NCBI RefSeq assembly: GCF_030124145.1
Contig: NZ_JASKMS010000046.1
Span: forward strand, 1-44,861
Direction: 5' to 3'
DNA: 44,861 nucleotides
From: Streptomyces sp. 378
GTDB lineage: Bacteria > Actinomycetota > Actinomycetes > Streptomycetales > Streptomycetaceae
Shown here: piece after piece, positions 43,287-44,861 of the stretch
How the letters are laid out: each line of letters begins with the position of its first letter
How positions within the stretch are numbered: position 1 is the stretch's first letter
Notes under the pieces: model-generated
What the model saw: the letters and a program-made list of their open reading frames with translations, nothing else
Database searches by the model: none
What the model was told of the DNA's origin: nothing
Program-made: the position numbers and the translations under genes

Positions 43287-43805
43287 CTACGCGTCCTTGG
43301 CGACGTCCTTGGCCCGGTAGCGGCGCATCTTCGCGCGGGCTCCGCAGACCTGCATGGAACACCAGCGGCCGCGGCCGGCCGGGCTGCGGTCGTAGTAGGC
43401 CCAGTGGCAGTCGGCGGCCTCGCACGCCTTGAGGCGGGTCCAGGTGCCGGCGACCAGGGCCTCGGCGACGGCGGCGGCCACGCGCGCGAGCAGGGAGCGG
43501 TCGTCGGCGGGGGTCAGGGCGGCCGAACCGTCCGCCGCGTCGACCGTGACGAGCAGCGGGGCTTCGGCCAGGAGGTCGCCGAGGGGGGTGACCTCCCGGT
43601 GGGGCGGATGGCCGGCGTGGGCGAGCAGGGTCGCGCGCAGCGACTCGCGCAGGGTGCGGGCCCGGTCCGTCTCGTCCGGGGTGATGCCGAGGCGCGCCCG
43701 GCCCTCGGGCGTGTCCAGCGCGTCGGCGCCGGACTCGATGTCCAGCGTGTTCACCAGGGCCTCGACCAGGGTCAGGCCGCCGGGCGCGGGCGATCTCTCC
43801 GTCAT
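43287..43805 (-). CDS. CGNR zinc finger (ABATE-domain) regulator
   Basis: 172-residue putative transcriptional regulator. N-terminal ABATE domain (about 10-115; LVEALVNTLDIESGADALDTPEGRARLG), then a C-terminal zinc finger: LKACEAADCHWAYYDRSPAGRGRWCSMQVCGARAKMRRYR, with the Cys-x4-Cys and Cys-x3-Cys pairs and the CGxR turn that gives the family its name (here CGAR). These proteins are thought to bind DNA through the zinc finger, with ABATE as a ligand or stress sensor. It is divergent from two VOC-family genes, with GTTAC-type boxes between them, so it probably controls them and itself. Confidence 0.88.
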   Translation of the reverse strand: MTERSPAPGGLTLVEALVNTLDIESGADALDTPEGRARLGITPDETDRARTLRESLRATLLAHAGHPPHREVTPLGDLLAEAPLLVTVDAADGSAALTPADDRSLLARVAAAVAEALVAGTWTRLKACEAADCHWAYYDRSPAGRGRWCSMQVCGARAKMRRYRAKDVAKDA

Positions 43806-43839
43806 GGCTGGACCGTACCTCTCGCGATTCCCCTTGCAA

Positions 43840-43901
43840 GGTTACCGCCTATGGGGGAGCATGCAGTAACGGTTACCGGTTGCCCGCCTATGCGGGTAAC
43901 G
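43840..43901. promoter_or_regulatory. GTTAC-box operator region between CGNR and VOC genes
   Basis: Repeated GGTTACC/GGTAAC half-sites: 43840-43846 (GGTTACC), the palindrome GTAAC-G-GTTAC at 43866-43876, and GGGTAACGG at 43894 onward. CGCCTATG occurs twice (about 43846 and 43885), the second inside the hairpin CCCGC-CTAT-GCGGG (43883-43896). Confidence 0.6.
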
Positions 43902-43920
43902 GCCACTCGAGGAGGAAGTC

Positions 43921-44292
43921 ATGGCTCTCGCCAAACTGGGTGTCGTCGTCCTGGACTGTCCCGACCCGCGCGCCCTGGCCGGTTTCTACGCCGAGGTGCT
44001 CGGCGGCACGCCGACGGTGGAGACCGACGGGGAGGACGAGTGGGTCGACCTGAAGGTGCCGGGCGGCACACCACTGGCCTTCCAGGCCGCTCCCGGGTTC
44101 GTGCCACCGCGGTGGCCGTCCCCCGACCACTCGCAGCAGTTCCACCTCGACCTGGTGGTGGACGACCTGGACGCGGCCGAGAAGGGCGTGCTGGCCCTCG
44201 GCGCGAAGCCGCTGGACGCCGAGGACCGGGAGCGGACCTTCCGCGTTTACGCCGACCCGGCCGGGCACCCGTTCTGTCTCTGCGCCTGCTGA
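43921..44292 (+). CDS. VOC family protein 1 (glyoxalase/bleomycin-resistance fold)
   Basis: 123-residue VOC-fold protein. Reads KLGVVVLDCPDPRALAGFYAEVLGGTP, then QQFHLDLVVDDLDAAEKGVLALGAKPL and FRVYADPAGHPFCLCAC. These are the paired beta-alpha-beta-beta-beta modules with a His and acidic residues at usual metal-site places. Such proteins act as glyoxalases, dioxygenases or drug-binding resistance proteins, so substrate is open. The ATG has GAGGAGGAAG seven bases upstream. It lies 14 bp from the second VOC gene and is divergent from the CGNR regulator, suggesting a small inducible operon. Confidence 0.88.
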   Translation: MALAKLGVVVLDCPDPRALAGFYAEVLGGTPTVETDGEDEWVDLKVPGGTPLAFQAAPGFVPPRWPSPDHSQQFHLDLVVDDLDAAEKGVLALGAKPLDAEDRERTFRVYADPAGHPFCLCAC

Positions 44293-44306
44293 CGTCTGGA
44301 GGCCCC

Positions 44307-44699
44307 ATGTCCGCCGTGGCACGTTTCCGTTCCGTGGTCCTCGACTGCCCCGACCCCCGCGAGCTGGCCCGCTTCTACGCACAGGTCGGCGGCGGTACGC
44401 CGGCGGGCGACGACCCCGACTGGGTGGTGCTGCGCGTCCCCGACGGGCCCCGGCTCGCCTTCCAGCGCTCCCCCGGCTACACCGCCCCGGAGTGGCCGCG
44501 GGCCGACCGCAACGCCCAGCAGTTCCACCTCGACTTCGACGCCGGGTCGACCTGGGAAGAGATCGACGCGGCCGAGGAGCGGGTGCTGGCCCTGGGCGCG
44601 CGGGTGCTGGACAAGGAGGACGACGAGAAGAAGGACTTCCGCGTCTACGCCGACCCGGTGGGGCATCCGTTCTGCCTGTGCCGGATCGAGCAGGCCTGA
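44307..44699 (+). CDS. VOC family protein 2 (paralogue of VOC 1)
   Basis: 130-residue VOC protein: RFRSVVLDCPDPRELARFYAQVGGGTP, QQFHLDFDAGSTWEEIDAAEERVLALGARVL and FRVYADPVGHPFCLCRIEQA. It is clearly a tandem duplicate of VOC 1, with the same CPDPR-LA-FYA start and HPFCLC end but many substitutions between. It starts at 44307 after CTGGAGG. Co-expression with VOC 1 and a role as heterodimer partner or with a related substrate are inferences. Confidence 0.88.
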   Translation: MSAVARFRSVVLDCPDPRELARFYAQVGGGTPAGDDPDWVVLRVPDGPRLAFQRSPGYTAPEWPRADRNAQQFHLDFDAGSTWEEIDAAEERVLALGARVLDKEDDEKKDFRVYADPVGHPFCLCRIEQA

Positions 44700-44797
44700 T
44701 CCGGCCGGGCGGGCGGGGCCGCCAGGCCCTGTCGTTCGGACCATCCCGGCGCCGAGGGGCCTAGGCCGCTTCTGATGGCTCTCCGCGGCGTCGCGAC

Positions 44798-44861
44798 GCC
44801 CGGCACGCTCCCCCGTTCTCGGCTTCGCTCGAACGGGAGGGGCCCCCACCGCCGCACCGCG
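44798..44861. repeat. REP-like palindromic repeat at the right edge
   Basis: GCCCGGCACGCTCCCC (44798-44813) also occurs at 26641-26656. The palindrome CTCCCCCGTTC (44808-44818) pairs with GAACGGGAG (44831-44839) and is followed by GGCCCCCACC, the same general shape as the element inside the glycosylase gene. The rest of 44700-44797 shows no gene. Confidence 0.55.

Overview
The window is a high-GC actinobacterial chromosome segment, almost certainly from Streptomyces. Reasons: strong GC3 bias, many GTG starts, a full-length WhiB, a divergent SpoIIM/RDD pair, the typical Streptomyces rRNA-operon promoter region at the left edge, and short G/C palindromes of a kind common in Streptomyces. The gene order also follows a block I recall from mycobacteria (sahH / manA / SIS gene / manB / DUF3499 gene / metallopeptidase gene / whiB2 / fbiA / fbiB / sugar nucleotidyltransferase / LCP / TIGR03089 / fadE25), so most genes are core actinobacterial genes. 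No phage, plasmid, insertion sequence, tRNA or CRISPR array was seen.

Layout. (1) 1-340: promoter and leader region of an rRNA operon read leftwards; the 16S gene lies outside the window. (2) 405-3189: divergent SpoIIM and RDD membrane proteins and a hypothetical protein. (3) 3323-10392, leftward: ahcY, a cation-diffusion transporter, manA, a SIS-domain phosphosugar protein, a Trm112-like zinc protein and a phosphomannomutase. (4) 10623-16995: a DUF3499 protein, a metallopeptidase-fold protein that lacks the second His of HExxH, and a translationally coupled DUF5719 / giant glycosyltransferase pair. (5) 17158-22046: whiB, a short ORF ending in a cysteine cluster (candidate attenuator) ahead of a cysteine dioxygenase, the F420 genes cofD and fbiB, and an AlkA-like DNA glycosylase. 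(6) 22042-22860: about ten tandem 77/78-bp repeats. (7) 22998-26608: sugar-1-phosphate nucleotidyltransferase, secreted amidase, TIGR03089 protein. (8) 27148-38935: six LytR-CpsA-Psr (LCP) genes, with a family 2 glycosyltransferase and a thioesterase between them. (9) 39218-44699: phospholipase D-like protein, acyl-CoA dehydrogenase, UDP-glucose dehydrogenase, and a CGNR regulator divergent from two VOC proteins.

How the genes fit together. manA, the phosphomannomutase and the nucleotidyltransferase supply activated mannose or a related sugar. UDP-glucose dehydrogenase supplies UDP-glucuronate. The glycosyltransferases could build a surface glycan, and the LCP proteins probably attach such glycopolymers to peptidoglycan. 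The amidase and cardiolipin-synthase-like enzyme also act on the envelope, so much of the window is an envelope-glycopolymer region with redox and developmental genes (whiB, F420, cysteine dioxygenase) beside it.

Most notable signals: the cysteine-codon leader ORF with a possible Shine-Dalgarno-masking hairpin, the 77/78-bp repeat array, and the two sister LCP genes that share an almost identical 114-nt 5' coding end, a palindrome and a sigma-E-like promoter pattern.
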